Origin: Actinomadura sp. J1-007
Lineage (GTDB): Bacteria; Actinomycetota; Actinomycetes; Streptosporangiales; Streptosporangiaceae
DNA: 64,000 bases
Reading direction: 5' to 3'
Assembly: GCF_009793335.1 (NCBI RefSeq)
Contig: NZ_WING01000001.1
Span: 5,208,001 to 5,272,000, forward strand
Position numbers and translations under genes: made by a program. How positions within the stretch are numbered: the stretch's first letter is position 1; each line of letters opens with the position of its first letter. The notes below the pieces were generated by a model. It saw only the letters and a list, made by a program, of their open reading frames with translations. It was not told the DNA's origin and searched no databases. Positions 42,879 through 51,840 of this stretch are shown here, piece by piece.

Positions 42879-45336
42879 ATGCTGTCCGCATTCGCGCTCG
42901 GTATGGCCGTGGTGGCCGCTGGTCCGCTGGCCGCCTCGCCGGGTTCCGAGCCGTCGACGGTGCTCATGCCGGAGAGACCCGACCGCCGCACCGGGCACGA
43001 ACCGGCGCCGCCGTCCCCGCACGACCGGTCGAACGCCCCGAGAGCCGTCCGCCGGTGGAGGGGGAGCCGGCGGAGGGGCGCCGGACGGCCACTGGCCGCG
43101 GCACGGGCGGCGGCGGGACTTCTCGGACGCCCCGGACCGGTACGGGGTGGCCCGGCACTCGATCGTGGCGGGCCTGCGGCTCGGCGCCCGGATCGACGCC
43201 GAACGCGGTCCCGGCCGTTCCGGCCGCGCCCGCGCCCAGGCCGACGACCGCAGCGGGTTCGATGACGAGGACGCGCTCGCGCACCGGCTGCGGGTCTCCG
43301 CCGCGGGGACGCTGCGCGGAACCGTCCGGGTGCGCAACACCACCCGGCGGACCGCGACCCTGGCGGGCTGGCTCGACTCCGGCCGCGGCCGGGAGTTCGC
43401 CGGCTCCGGGCGCGTGGTGGTGTTCCTGCGGCCCGGCGCGCGGTCGGCGACGCTGACCTGGCGGGGCCGCCGCGCGCGCCGGGGCGTGGCGTTCGTGCGG
43501 CTGCGGCTGTACGCCGGGCAGGTGCGCGACCCGCGCCCGACCGGGGCCGCGGGAGCCGGTGAGGTGGAGGACCACCGGGTCTGGTGGCGGCGCGGCGGCG
43601 CGCACCCGGCGCCCGGCGGGCAGCCCGCCGTCGGCGGGCGCCGTCCGGTCATCACCTCGCCGCGCAATGGGGCGCTGCTGCGCAACCCGACCCCGACCAT
43701 CTCCGGGCGGGGGACGCCCGGCGCGCGGGTGACCGTCCGCTTCACCGACTCGCGCACCCCGGTCGCGTACTCCGGCGCCGTCACCCGCGCCGGCACCTGG
43801 CGGGTCAAGGTCCAGTGGCCCCTGGTGGACGGCCGCTACAAGGTGACCCCCTCGACGCGCACCGGTTCGGGACCCGCCAAGTACGGGCGTCCGGTGCGGC
43901 TCACGATCGACACGACCCCGCCCGCCGCGCCCGCGATCACCGGGCCCGCCGACGGAGCGGTGCTGAGCGACCCCGCCCCGCGCCTGACCGGCCGCGCCGA
44001 ACCCGGCAGCACCGTCACCGTCACCGGCCCCGAAGGGCAGCGGCTGGTCAGGACGAGGACCCGTCCGAACGGCGCCTGGTCGGCCGTTCCCGCGATCAGG
44101 CTGCCGGACGGCCGGCAGGCGCTGACCCCCCGCGCCACCGACCGCGCGGGCAACTCCACGTCGGGAAGCCCGCTCACCATCACCATCGACACGGTCGCGC
44201 CCGCCGCGCCGACCATCACCGGTCCCCGTCCGGGACGACCGTCCAAGAACCCGACCCCGACCTTCACCGGACGCGCCGAGCCGGGGACCACCGTCACCAT
44301 CACCGGACCGGGCGGGCGACCGGTGGCCACCGCACAGGCGGACGCCACCGGCGCGTGGACGGCCACTCCCACCGTCGGCCTTCCGGACGGCAAGCTGACG
44401 CTGATCCCGCGCGCCACCGATCCGGCGGGGAACTCGACTCCGGGAAGCCCGTTCGCGATCACGATCGACACGGTCGCGCCCTCCGCGCCCACGGTCACCA
44501 GCCCGAGGAGCGGCGCGCCGACGAAGAACCCGTTCCCGACGTTCTCCGGGCGTGCCGAGCCGGGCACGACGATCTCTCTCGTGGGTCCGGGCGGTCAGCC
44601 GGTGGCCACCGCGAAGGCCGACGCCAGCGGCCTGTGGACGGCTACACCCGCCATCAAGCTCCCGGACGGGGCGCAGACCTTGATCCCGCGTGCCACGGAC
44701 CCGGCGGGGAACGCCACGTCGGGGAGCCCGTTGACGCTCACGATCGACACGGTCGCGCCCTCCGCGCCCACGGTCACCAGCCCGAGGAGCGGCGCGCCGT
44801 CCAAGAATCCGTTCCCGACGTTCTCCGGGCGTGCCGAGCCGGGCACGACGATCTCTCTTGTGGGTCCGGGCGGTCAGCCGGTGGCCACCGCGAAGGCCGA
44901 CGCCACCGGCGCGTGGACGGTCACACCCACCATCAAGCTGCCGGACGGAAAGCTGACGCTCGTTCCCCGCGCCACCGACCCGGCGGGGAACGCCACGTCC
45001 GGGAGCCCGCTCGCGATCACGATCGACACCGTCGCGCCCGCCGCGCCCACGTTCAACGGCGGTCAGGGGCCGCTCGCCGACCCGCGCCCCCTGCTGTCCG
45101 GCACCGGCGAACCGCGGACCAAGCTGAAGGTCTTCGCGGACGGCACCGAAGCGTGCACGCCCACCGTCCAGCCCAACGGCACCTGGCACTGCACGCCCTG
45201 CATCGACCTGGCGCCGGGCGAGCACCAGATCACCACCACCGCGACCGACGCCGCGGGCAACACCAGCCCCGGCGCCCAGGGGAGCATCACCATCACACCG
45301 CCCACCGAAGAACGCTCCCGCCCGCACGCGAGGTGA
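42879..45336 (+). CDS. Secreted/surface Ig-like repeat protein, two frameshifts near N-terminus
   Basis: About 820 residues: signal peptide (MLSAFALGMAVVAAGPLAAS), disordered Pro/Arg linker, a DUF-like N-terminal domain (GVARHSIVAGLRLGARIDAE to DHRVWW), then six Ig-like (Big-type) domains of about 93 residues, each with SGRAEPGTTxxxxGPGG, LPDGxxTLxPRATDPAGN and TIDTVAPxAPT. The last domain has two Cys. Such proteins bind surfaces or other cells; there is no sortase signal or other anchor visible. AAGGAG nine bases before ATG 42879. Missing bases in runs at 43036-43039 and 43075-43078 are needed to join signal peptide and repeats. Confidence 0.78.
43903..45297 (+). repeat. Five tandem 279-bp repeats (Ig-like domains)
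   Basis: The phrase encoding TIDTxxP begins at 43903, 44182, 44461, 44740 and 45019, exactly 279 bp apart (93 codons). Units at 44461-44739 and 44740-45018 are nearly identical in DNA over long stretches, indicating recent duplication or gene conversion. Confidence 0.9.
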
Positions 45337-45514
45337 GCGCCCGCCCGGCCGCCCGAGCGCCCCGTCCGGACGCGGGCGGGGCGCGGGCAGGGCCGGGGCG
45401 GGGCGCGGGCGGACGCGCGGGCGGGTCGGGCGCGGGCGGACGCGGCGTCCGCACGGCCCGGATCGCCGGGCCCGGCCTCGCAGCGCCGCCCCGCCTAGCG
45501 CAGCGCCATCGCGC

Positions 45515-45817
45515 CTAGCGCATCGCCGCCGAGCGGGCCGCCAGGCCGGTGACCGCCTCGTCCATCTCGGCGCGCTGGCCGAAGTACTCGTCCGCGTCGT
45601 CGCCGTGGGTCTCCTCCAGGCGCAGGGCCAGGCCCATGGCGAAGAAGGTCGGGGCCCACTCGCCGACGAAGATGCCCCACCTGTCGGCGCGTTCCAGGCC
45701 CGCGCCCTCCAGCCGGTTGGACGCGGCCCAGGAGGCGAACGCCAGGCCGACCGAGGCGATGCCCGCCGTGTACATCAGGTTCGATCGCACGCCCCACTTG
45801 TGCAGTGTGTTAATCAT
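45515..45817 (-). CDS. Small membrane protein (100 aa)
   Basis: 100 residues with one or two hydrophobic helices (NLMYTAGIASVGLAFASWAA; WGIFVGEWAPTFFAMGLALR) and a charged C-terminus (THGDDADEYFGQRAEM). No family recognised. AAGGGGGGAA before the ATG supports the start. It is isolated between the Ig-repeat gene (convergent) and the DUF2945 gene (divergent). Confidence 0.7.
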   Translation of the reverse strand: MINTLHKWGVRSNLMYTAGIASVGLAFASWAASNRLEGAGLERADRWGIFVGEWAPTFFAMGLALRLEETHGDDADEYFGQRAEMDEAVTGLAARSAAMR

Positions 45818-45985
45818 CGTTCCCCCTTTTTTGGTCGGTCGCCTCGTACCCGGGCGTACGCGGGCACAAGCCCGAATTAGGGGGATTTTGCCGCCGCTGG
45901 GGAGAGCGGCGACCGGCCGCCCGAACACCCGCTGACCAGGCATTCCGTGATGACTGGCCGGGGCCGGGCCGGGTACCGCAGCCCT

Positions 45986-46219
45986 ATGGACAGCAGACGC
46001 GAGTACGTCCCGGCCGTCGGCGACGAGGTGTCCTGGCGCAGCCACGGGTCCACGGCCGAGGGGACGGTGGAGAAGAAGATCACCGATCGGCGGGAGGAGG
46101 CCGGGCGTACGGTCGCCGCCTCGCCGGAGGAGCCGCAGTACGTCGTGCGCAGCGCCAGGAGCGGCAGGAGGGCCGTGCACAAGGCGTCGGCGCTGCGCAG
46201 GCGGGAGGACCCGGCATGA
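45986..46219 (+). CDS. DUF2945 (hypervirulence-associated TUDOR-type) protein
   Basis: 77 residues: VGDEVSWRSHGSTAEGTVEK, RTVAASPEEPQYVVRSARSG and AVHKASALR, the whole length of the DUF2945 family, predicted TUDOR-like barrel. Function unknown; often near general-stress genes. It shares a 4-bp ATGA overlap with the following DUF3140 gene. Confidence 0.88.
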   Translation: MDSRREYVPAVGDEVSWRSHGSTAEGTVEKKITDRREEAGRTVAASPEEPQYVVRSARSGRRAVHKASALRRREDPA

Positions 46220-46545
46220 CCGGCGGGAACGGGGCGGTGGCGGCCGAGTTCGGCAAGGCCGTGAACATGACGCCGAAGGAGCTGGAGCGCTGGCTCGACA
46301 CCGAGGAGTCCCGTTCCGTGGGCCAGAAGGACGGCGGCGGCGAATCGACGGGCCACGCCTCGGGCCGCAGGATCGTGGAGCTGCTGCGTGCGAAGCGGGC
46401 CGACCTGACCGAGCAGGACTACGCGCACATGAACAAGGTGGTCGGCTACGTTCACCGGCATCTCGCGCAGCGCCCCTCCGGCGACGTGACCGACACCCGG
46501 TGGCGGTACTCGCTGATGAACTGGGGCCACGACCCGGCCAAATGA
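46216..46545 (+). CDS. DUF3140 family protein
   Basis: 109 residues: FGKAVNMTPKELERWLDTEE, SRSVGQKDG, SGRRIVELLRAKRADLTEQD, YAHMNKVVGYVHRHLAQRP and TRWRYSLMNWGHDP. This is a typical DUF3140 protein, a frequent partner of DUF2945, and probably DNA-binding or stress related. Function not established; start overlaps the DUF2945 stop. Confidence 0.88.
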   Translation: MTGGNGAVAAEFGKAVNMTPKELERWLDTEESRSVGQKDGGGESTGHASGRRIVELLRAKRADLTEQDYAHMNKVVGYVHRHLAQRPSGDVTDTRWRYSLMNWGHDPAK

Positions 46546-46682
46546 CCTGCCGCGGATCGCGCGCGGGCGGGCCTGAGTATCTTGGGACGATTCCGAGAGC
46601 TGTGCACTCCGTGACGGCGGGGCGCCGGGCCCGTCGCCCCGGGGCCGTTCCGGCTCGGGCGACGTGAGGAGACGGCGGCTTC

Positions 46683-48095
46683 ATGACCAGTGCGGTCGTA
46701 GTAGGCAGCGGCCCCAACGGCCTCGCGGCGGCGCTCACGCTCGCGGCCGAAGGGGTCAGCGTCCGGGTGGTCGAGGCGGCGGACACGCTCGGCGGGGGCA
46801 CCAGGTCGAGCGAGCTGACCCTGCCCGGCCTGCTCCACGACGAGTGCTCCGGCTTCCACCCGCTGCTCCTCGGCTCCGCCTTCGCCGAACGGTTCGACCT
46901 CACCGGCGCGGGCCTCACCTACCGCTGGGCGGACGCGGAGTTCGCCCATCCGCTGGACGGCGGGCGCGGCGCGACCCTGTGGCGTTCGGTCGAGGAGACG
47001 GCCGCCGCGCTCGGCCGGGACGGCACGGCGTGGCGGCGCGTCTTCGGCCCGCTCACCGAACGGTTCGACGCGATCGGCGAGGAGTTCTTGCAGCCGATGC
47101 TGCACGTTCCCCGGCATCCCGTGAGCCTCGCCCGCTTCGGCGCCCGCGCCGCGATGCCCGTGTCCGCGCTGGGGCGCGCCTGGAGAACGCCGCAGGCGCG
47201 CGCGCTGTTCGGAGGCGCGGCGGCCCACGCGCTCCGCCCGTTCGGCGGCGTGCTGTCGTCGGCGATCGGCGTGGCCCTGACGACGGCGGCGCACGCCTAC
47301 GGGTGGCCGGTGGCCGAGGGAGGCTCGGCGGCGATCAGGGACGCGGTCCTGGCCCGCGCGGCCGAGCACGGCGTCACGTTCGAGACCGGCCGCGAGGTGA
47401 CCACGATCGACGAACTCGGGCCCGTCGACCTCGTCATGCTCGACACCTCGCCCCGCGCGGCCCTGCGGATCGCGGGACGGCGGATGCCGCGGCACGTCCG
47501 CGCCGCGTACCGCAGGTTCCGCCACGGGCCCGGCGCGTTCAAGGTGGACTTCGCGGTGGCCGAAGGCGTGCCCTGGACGCACGAGCAGTCGCGGCACGCC
47601 GGGACCGTCCACCTGGGCGGCGGGTTCGAGGAGATGGCCGCGACCGAGCGGCAGGTGAACGCGGGGCGGATGCCCGAGCGGCCGTTCGTCCTGGTGGGGC
47701 AGCAGTACCTGGCGGACGAGGCGCGCTCGGCCAACGGCGTGCACCCCCTCTACACCTACGCCCACGTGCCCGCCGGGTACACCGGCGACGCGACCGAGGC
47801 GATCGTCCGGCAGATCGAACGGTTCGCCCCGGGCTTCCGCGACCGCGTCCAGGACACGCACGTGCGCTCCGCGACCGGCATGGCCGTCCACAACCCGAAC
47901 TACGTCGGCGGAGACATCCTCACCGGCGCGAACGACCCGGCGCAGCTGGTGTTCCGCCCCCGCGCCGGACTCGACCCGTACGCGACGGGCGCCCCCGGCG
48001 TCTACCTGTGCTCGGCCGCGACCCCGCCGGGCGCCGGCGCCCACGGCATGTGCGGCTACAACGCCGCCCGCTCCGCCCTCCGCGCCCTGCGCTGA
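46683..48095 (+). CDS. Phytoene-dehydrogenase-like FAD-dependent oxidoreductase
   Basis: 470 residues. The N-terminal dinucleotide fold VVVGSGPNGLAAALTLA (GxGxxG) and VVEAADTLGGGTRS, plus the C-terminal AATPPGAGAHGMCGYNAARS, put it in the NAD(P)/FAD-dependent phytoene desaturase-like group. Carotenoid genes are absent, so the substrate is unknown. ATG at 46683 is supported by GAGGAGA. It is convergent with the serine hydrolase, with only 9 bp between stops. Confidence 0.88.
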   Translation: MTSAVVVGSGPNGLAAALTLAAEGVSVRVVEAADTLGGGTRSSELTLPGLLHDECSGFHPLLLGSAFAERFDLTGAGLTYRWADAEFAHPLDGGRGATLWRSVEETAAALGRDGTAWRRVFGPLTERFDAIGEEFLQPMLHVPRHPVSLARFGARAAMPVSALGRAWRTPQARALFGGAAAHALRPFGGVLSSAIGVALTTAAHAYGWPVAEGGSAAIRDAVLARAAEHGVTFETGREVTTIDELGPVDLVMLDTSPRAALRIAGRRMPRHVRAAYRRFRHGPGAFKVDFAVAEGVPWTHEQSRHAGTVHLGGGFEEMAATERQVNAGRMPERPFVLVGQQYLADEARSANGVHPLYTYAHVPAGYTGDATEAIVRQIERFAPGFRDRVQDTHVRSATGMAVHNPNYVGGDILTGANDPAQLVFRPRAGLDPYATGAPGVYLCSAATPPGAGAHGMCGYNAARSALRALR

Positions 48096-48104
48096 CCGGC
48101 GGGT

Positions 48105-49184
48105 TCAGGGGCACAGCGCCGCGGTCAGCGCGGTACTGAGGCGCGGCCACACGGCGTCGCCGTTGAGCGTGGCCGACGCGGCGAACCAGGTCCGGCCGTC
48201 CCGCGAGGAGGCGACCAGGGTCGCGTAGCCGGGAGTGCCGCCGCCGTGGCCGTAGAACGTGCCGCACTTCAGCGGGATCACCTCCAGTCCGCTGCCGTAC
48301 GACGCGTGCCGGGACGGGGTGCGCATCAGCTCCAGCGACGCGGGCGAGAGCAGCCGCCCCGTCTCCAGCGCCCGGTGGAAGGCCGCCAGGTCGCGGGTGC
48401 TGGACACGATGCGGCCCGCCGCGTCCAGGATCGACGGGTTGAGGGCCGTGACGTCGGCGTAGGACGTCCCGTCGGTGACGTACCCGCGGTTGTGCGGGCC
48501 GCGGATCGCGGTCTCGGTGCCCGGCACGTACGTGTCGCGCAGCCGCAGCGGCCGCACGATGCGCCGCTCGACCTCCCGCGCGTAGGAGCCGCCCGCCCGC
48601 TCGATGATCATTCCGAGCAGGACGTAGTTGACCTGCGAGTACAGGTAGTCCGAGCCGGGCGGGTCGAAGGCGCGCGGCGCGGAGCGGATCCCCGCGACCA
48701 GTTCCGCGGGCGTCCACGTGCGCAGCGGGTCCTTCAGCGCGCCGCGCGCGTCGAAGAACGACGCGTCGGGGAACTCGGCGAGCCCGGACGTGTGGTTCAG
48801 CAGCTGCCGGACCGTGATGTCGGACGCCCCACCGGGGACCACGCCCGGCAGCAGGGACTCCACGCGGGCGTCCAGGGAAAGACGTCCCTCCTCGGCCAGT
48901 TGGAGCACCACCGTCGCGGTGAACGTCTTGGTCGTGCTGCCCGCCCGGAACCGCCCCTGGACGGCCGGTACGCGCGTGCCCTTCCGAGCCGTCCCGTACC
49001 GGAAGGAGGCGGCCCGGCCGTCCCGTCCCCAGCGCGCGATGACCGAGGGCGCCCCGGCGTCGTCCACCACCGAGGCCAGCGCGCCGCGCACCGGGTCGGG
49101 CGCCGCGTGGGCGGGAAGCGTGGCCGCCGCCGCGGCGGCCAGGGCGAGCACTGCGGGCAACGTGATCCGTGTCGTGGTTCGCAT
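48105..49184 (-). CDS. Secreted serine hydrolase (class C beta-lactamase/D,D-peptidase fold)
   Basis: 359 residues: signal peptide (MRTTTRITLPAVLALAAAAA, cleavage after AHA), SxxK in RAGSTTKTFTATVVLQL, Tyr-x-x-x-Asn box in YLYSQVNYVLLGMI and HGGGTPGY for the third motif. Family members are D-alanyl-D-alanine carboxypeptidases, esterases or penicillin-binding-related hydrolases; activity cannot be decided. ATG at 49184 is the natural start for the signal peptide. No adjacent regulator. Confidence 0.88.
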   Translation of the reverse strand: MRTTTRITLPAVLALAAAAAATLPAHAAPDPVRGALASVVDDAGAPSVIARWGRDGRAASFRYGTARKGTRVPAVQGRFRAGSTTKTFTATVVLQLAEEGRLSLDARVESLLPGVVPGGASDITVRQLLNHTSGLAEFPDASFFDARGALKDPLRTWTPAELVAGIRSAPRAFDPPGSDYLYSQVNYVLLGMIIERAGGSYAREVERRIVRPLRLRDTYVPGTETAIRGPHNRGYVTDGTSYADVTALNPSILDAAGRIVSSTRDLAAFHRALETGRLLSPASLELMRTPSRHASYGSGLEVIPLKCGTFYGHGGGTPGYATLVASSRDGRTWFAASATLNGDAVWPRLSTALTAALCP

Positions 49185-49284
49185 GACCGCAACCCTGGCC
49201 CGAAGCCGCCCCCCGAAGACATCCGGAACTACCCGGAGATGTCCCGTACACCATCCGAAGGAGAAAACCCCACCCAAACGACCG

Positions 49285-49401
49285 ATGCGCGATCCGGAAG
49301 CGCCGGCCCCGCACTCCCCGGTGATCGCGGCGATTCGTGAAGGGGTTGTCGTTGTTGACTTCAAGGACGGGAGGTACGGCCTTCTTGCCGACCCGGGCTG
49401 A
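49285..49401 (+). pseudogene. Possible PqqD-like fragment or tiny gene (38 aa)
   Basis: From ATG 49285 the frame encodes MRDPEAPAPHSPVIAAIREG followed by VVVVDFKDGRYGLLADPG. The latter resembles the start of PqqD-like RiPP recognition proteins (a GVVLLDLxxGRYY strand pair), but the rest of such a domain is absent. No ribosome site. Listed as a fragment with low confidence. Confidence 0.3.
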
Positions 49402-49532
49402 TGCCGGACGTACGCGGCGGGGGCGGGATCGACCGCTCAGGAACGCATGGGAAAGCGATGAGGAATGCCTCTGGGCGGATGTGTCCTCGGTCCATAGCTT
49501 GTGAGGGAATCCCGGACCGTGAATGGAGCATC

Positions 49533-49820
49533 GTGCGTATTACCAGACGACTCGTCGCCGCCGCTGCGGCGGCGGCGCTTGCGGGGCCGCTGCTGTCCAT
49601 GCCGTCCGCCCATGCGGCGGGCGCGTACACCTGCTTTTCCGGTGAACGGACACCGGCGCAGAACGGGTACGACCTCACCGCCAACGGGTGCGACGGGGGA
49701 AGCGGCGCCGATGTGCTGATCAGGGTGATGGTGGGTCCGGCCGCGGGGCTGCACCGCTGCCGCACGTCGTTCTCGTGGAACGGGTTCCTGTCCGCGCAGG
49801 GCTGCCGCGAGGAGCGCTGA
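49533..49820 (+). CDS. Small secreted four-cysteine protein
   Basis: 95 residues. Signal peptide (VRITRRLVAAAAAAALAGPL, cleavage after AHA) and a mature part of about 65 residues with four Cys (YTCFSGE, NGCDGG, HRCRTS, QGCREE), probably two disulfides. GTG 49533 is preceded by GGAG six bases upstream. No known family; a small secreted effector or inhibitor is possible but not supported by a motif. Confidence 0.65.
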   Translation: MRITRRLVAAAAAAALAGPLLSMPSAHAAGAYTCFSGERTPAQNGYDLTANGCDGGSGADVLIRVMVGPAAGLHRCRTSFSWNGFLSAQGCREER

Positions 49821-49827
49821 CGGGCCG

Positions 49828-51417
49828 TCAACGAGGCGGCAGGCAGAGCGAACGGCTCAGCACGTCGCGGGCCACGGCCGCCGCGTCGTCCGCGGGCTCT
49901 GGGCACCGCCAGGCGACGAAGCCGTCGGGGCGTATGAGCGCGGCTCCGGCGGCTCCGATTCCGTACGCCGTTTCCAGAGCTCCATCAATGCCGTCCCCGC
50001 GGCGGAACGCGTTCAAGGGCAGGCCGTAGCGTCGCGCGGTGTTCCGGAACGCGTCGCACCAGGCTCGGTCTTCGCTCCCAGAAAGCAGCACGAAACGGCC
50101 GGTGAAGAGGTCCAGGGTCGAGATCCGCCGGCCGTCCCGGACCAGCTCGACATGCGGTGCCCGGGTTCCGGGCAGCCCGCGCGCGGCCCTCGGGTGGACG
50201 GCGGCCGGCAGGTCGCCGGACGGCGCGGCGGAGCGGTAGGTGTAGCCGAAGATCGTTTCGAGTTCGTCCGCCGGGGCGCCGCCGCCGTCTCCGAGGTCGG
50301 TGCTCTCCCGCAGGTGCCGCATCGCCTGGTCGATGGTGAACGCGGCGACGGGGCGCCGTTCCGCCTCGTACGTGGCCAGGAGGTCCGGGCCCGCCGTCCC
50401 GTCCAGGACCAGCGCGAGCTTCCAGGCGAGGTTGTGCCCGTCGTGGACGCTGACGTTGGCGCCGAACGCGCCGGTCGGCGGCATCACGTGCGCGGCGTCG
50501 CCGACGAGGAACACCCGGCCGCGCCCGTAGCCGTCGGCGAGCCGTCCGGCGAGTTCCCACGTGCGGAGCCTGCGGGGCTCGCCGGGGATGTCGGACAGCA
50601 GTTCCACCTTCAGGCCGTTCGCGCCGACGGCCGTCCGCACCAGCTCGACGCAGTCCGCGTCGGAGAGGCCGCCGACGCGTTCCGGGTCGAACGGGACCAT
50701 CAGCACGCACGTGCCCTCCAGGTCTCGGGGCATGAGGACGGTCCCCGGCTTCGGCCGGTCCAGGAACCACAGCCCGATCGGCCTGCCCCGGGTCGCCCCG
50801 GACAGGTCGGCCCGGAAGAACACGTTGGCGTAGTGGGTGACCGTTCCGATGCCGCGGAAGTCCCGGAAACCGATGCCCAGCCGTTCGCGGACCGGGCTGC
50901 GCGGCCCGTCGGCGGCGACCAGGTACGCGGCGCGGACGGCGTGCTCGGCCCCGGTCGCCCGCTCGCGCAGCCGGGCGACCACGCCCGCGCCGCCGGCCGT
51001 GAACGACACCAGCTCGGTGCCGAACCGCACGTCCGCGCCGTGGCGGCCGGCGTAGTCGCGGAGGATCAGCTCCAGCTCGTCCTGGTTGATCGGCCCCCAG
51101 GGCACCGGGCTGACGTCGGCGGGCGTGTGCTCGCCCGCGCGGGGCCGGAACCTCTCCTCGCCCGCGACCGTGTCCGCGCGCGCCATCTCCGGCCATCGCG
51201 CGTACACCGAAGGGCGGGCGCGGATGGCGTCCTCCAGCCCCAGCGCGCGGTACAGCTCCATCGTCCGGGCGTTGACGGTGCGGGCGCGGGGCAGCCTGGA
51301 CGGCTCGGTGTGCCGTTCGACCAGCATCGGGCGGACGCCCTGATGGCAGAGGAACGCGGCGGTCGACAGTCCGGCCATGCCGCCGCCCACCACGAGCACG
51401 GGGGTCTCGACGTCCAT
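49828..51417 (-). CDS. FAD-dependent aromatic monooxygenase (PHBH/MhpA-like)
   Basis: 529 residues. FAD fold VLVVGGGMAGLSTAAFLC, middle DG motif YLVAADGPRSPVRERLGI, and GD motif RVFLVGDAAHVMPPTGAFGA with DGHNLAWKLALVL. The C-terminal thioredoxin-like domain (STLDLFTGRFVLLSG to RPDGFVAWR) is that of polyketide/aromatic hydroxylases such as PgaE or MhpA. Start at 51417 chosen for GGAGGAA. A perfect 20-bp palindrome (51460-51479) close upstream looks like a redox-sensor operator. Substrate probably an aromatic compound or redox-cycling quinone; inference. Confidence 0.9.
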   Translation of the reverse strand: MDVETPVLVVGGGMAGLSTAAFLCHQGVRPMLVERHTEPSRLPRARTVNARTMELYRALGLEDAIRARPSVYARWPEMARADTVAGEERFRPRAGEHTPADVSPVPWGPINQDELELILRDYAGRHGADVRFGTELVSFTAGGAGVVARLRERATGAEHAVRAAYLVAADGPRSPVRERLGIGFRDFRGIGTVTHYANVFFRADLSGATRGRPIGLWFLDRPKPGTVLMPRDLEGTCVLMVPFDPERVGGLSDADCVELVRTAVGANGLKVELLSDIPGEPRRLRTWELAGRLADGYGRGRVFLVGDAAHVMPPTGAFGANVSVHDGHNLAWKLALVLDGTAGPDLLATYEAERRPVAAFTIDQAMRHLRESTDLGDGGGAPADELETIFGYTYRSAAPSGDLPAAVHPRAARGLPGTRAPHVELVRDGRRISTLDLFTGRFVLLSGSEDRAWCDAFRNTARRYGLPLNAFRRGDGIDGALETAYGIGAAGAALIRPDGFVAWRCPEPADDAAAVARDVLSRSLCLPPR

Positions 51418-51459
51418 CGGTTCCTCCGGGAGCAGGGGGTTCGGGGCGGCCATCGTGCA

Positions 51460-51479
51460 CGCTCAAGTCGACTTGAGCG
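51460..51479 (-). promoter_or_regulatory. Perfect palindrome, SoxR/MerR-like operator
   Basis: CGCTCAAGTCGACTTGAGCG is a perfect 20-bp palindrome 43 bp upstream of the monooxygenase start. Its CTCAAGT...ACTTGAG core resembles SoxR boxes of actinomycetes. Confidence 0.55.
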
Positions 51480-51648
51480 CAAGGCGTCCGCCGCGGACGG
51501 CCCGCCATTGTCGCGGCGGCGCGGACGCCTTCTCGGCGCCGCCACCGAACCGGCGCATTGAAATGGCCGAGCGGCGCGGACCGGCCGCGAATCGCCTGGT
51601 CATCGACCGTTCAACGGGGACCGGTCGACTTACCGGAATCGACCGCGT

Positions 51649-51671
51649 CTGAAATGGCTGTGAAATTTCAG
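51649..51671 (+). promoter_or_regulatory. Inverted repeat upstream of the protease gene
   Basis: CTGAAAT (51649-51655) and ATTTCAG (51665-51671) are exact inverted repeats with 9 bases between, in an AT-rich patch 170-190 bp upstream of the protease start. The remaining gap 51480-51840 holds no gene. Confidence 0.35.
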
Positions 51672-51840
51672 TCGGGTCTCGAAATCTGTCGGCCGGGAGC
51701 GCGCCGAAGTACTTTGCTCCCACGCGACGCCTTTGTCACGAGGCTCGTACCAGCGAGTTCGCGTGATCCGGGCGCGTGCCCCCCGCACCCCGAACTGCCG
51801 TCGGCGCCCACAGGCGGCCGGTGGCGAAAGGTGGACAGGC

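Noticed and set aside
43903..45297. CRISPR array or satellite DNA
   Set aside because: The 279-bp period is 93 codons in an open frame encoding Ig-like domains; there are no unique spacers between short repeats.
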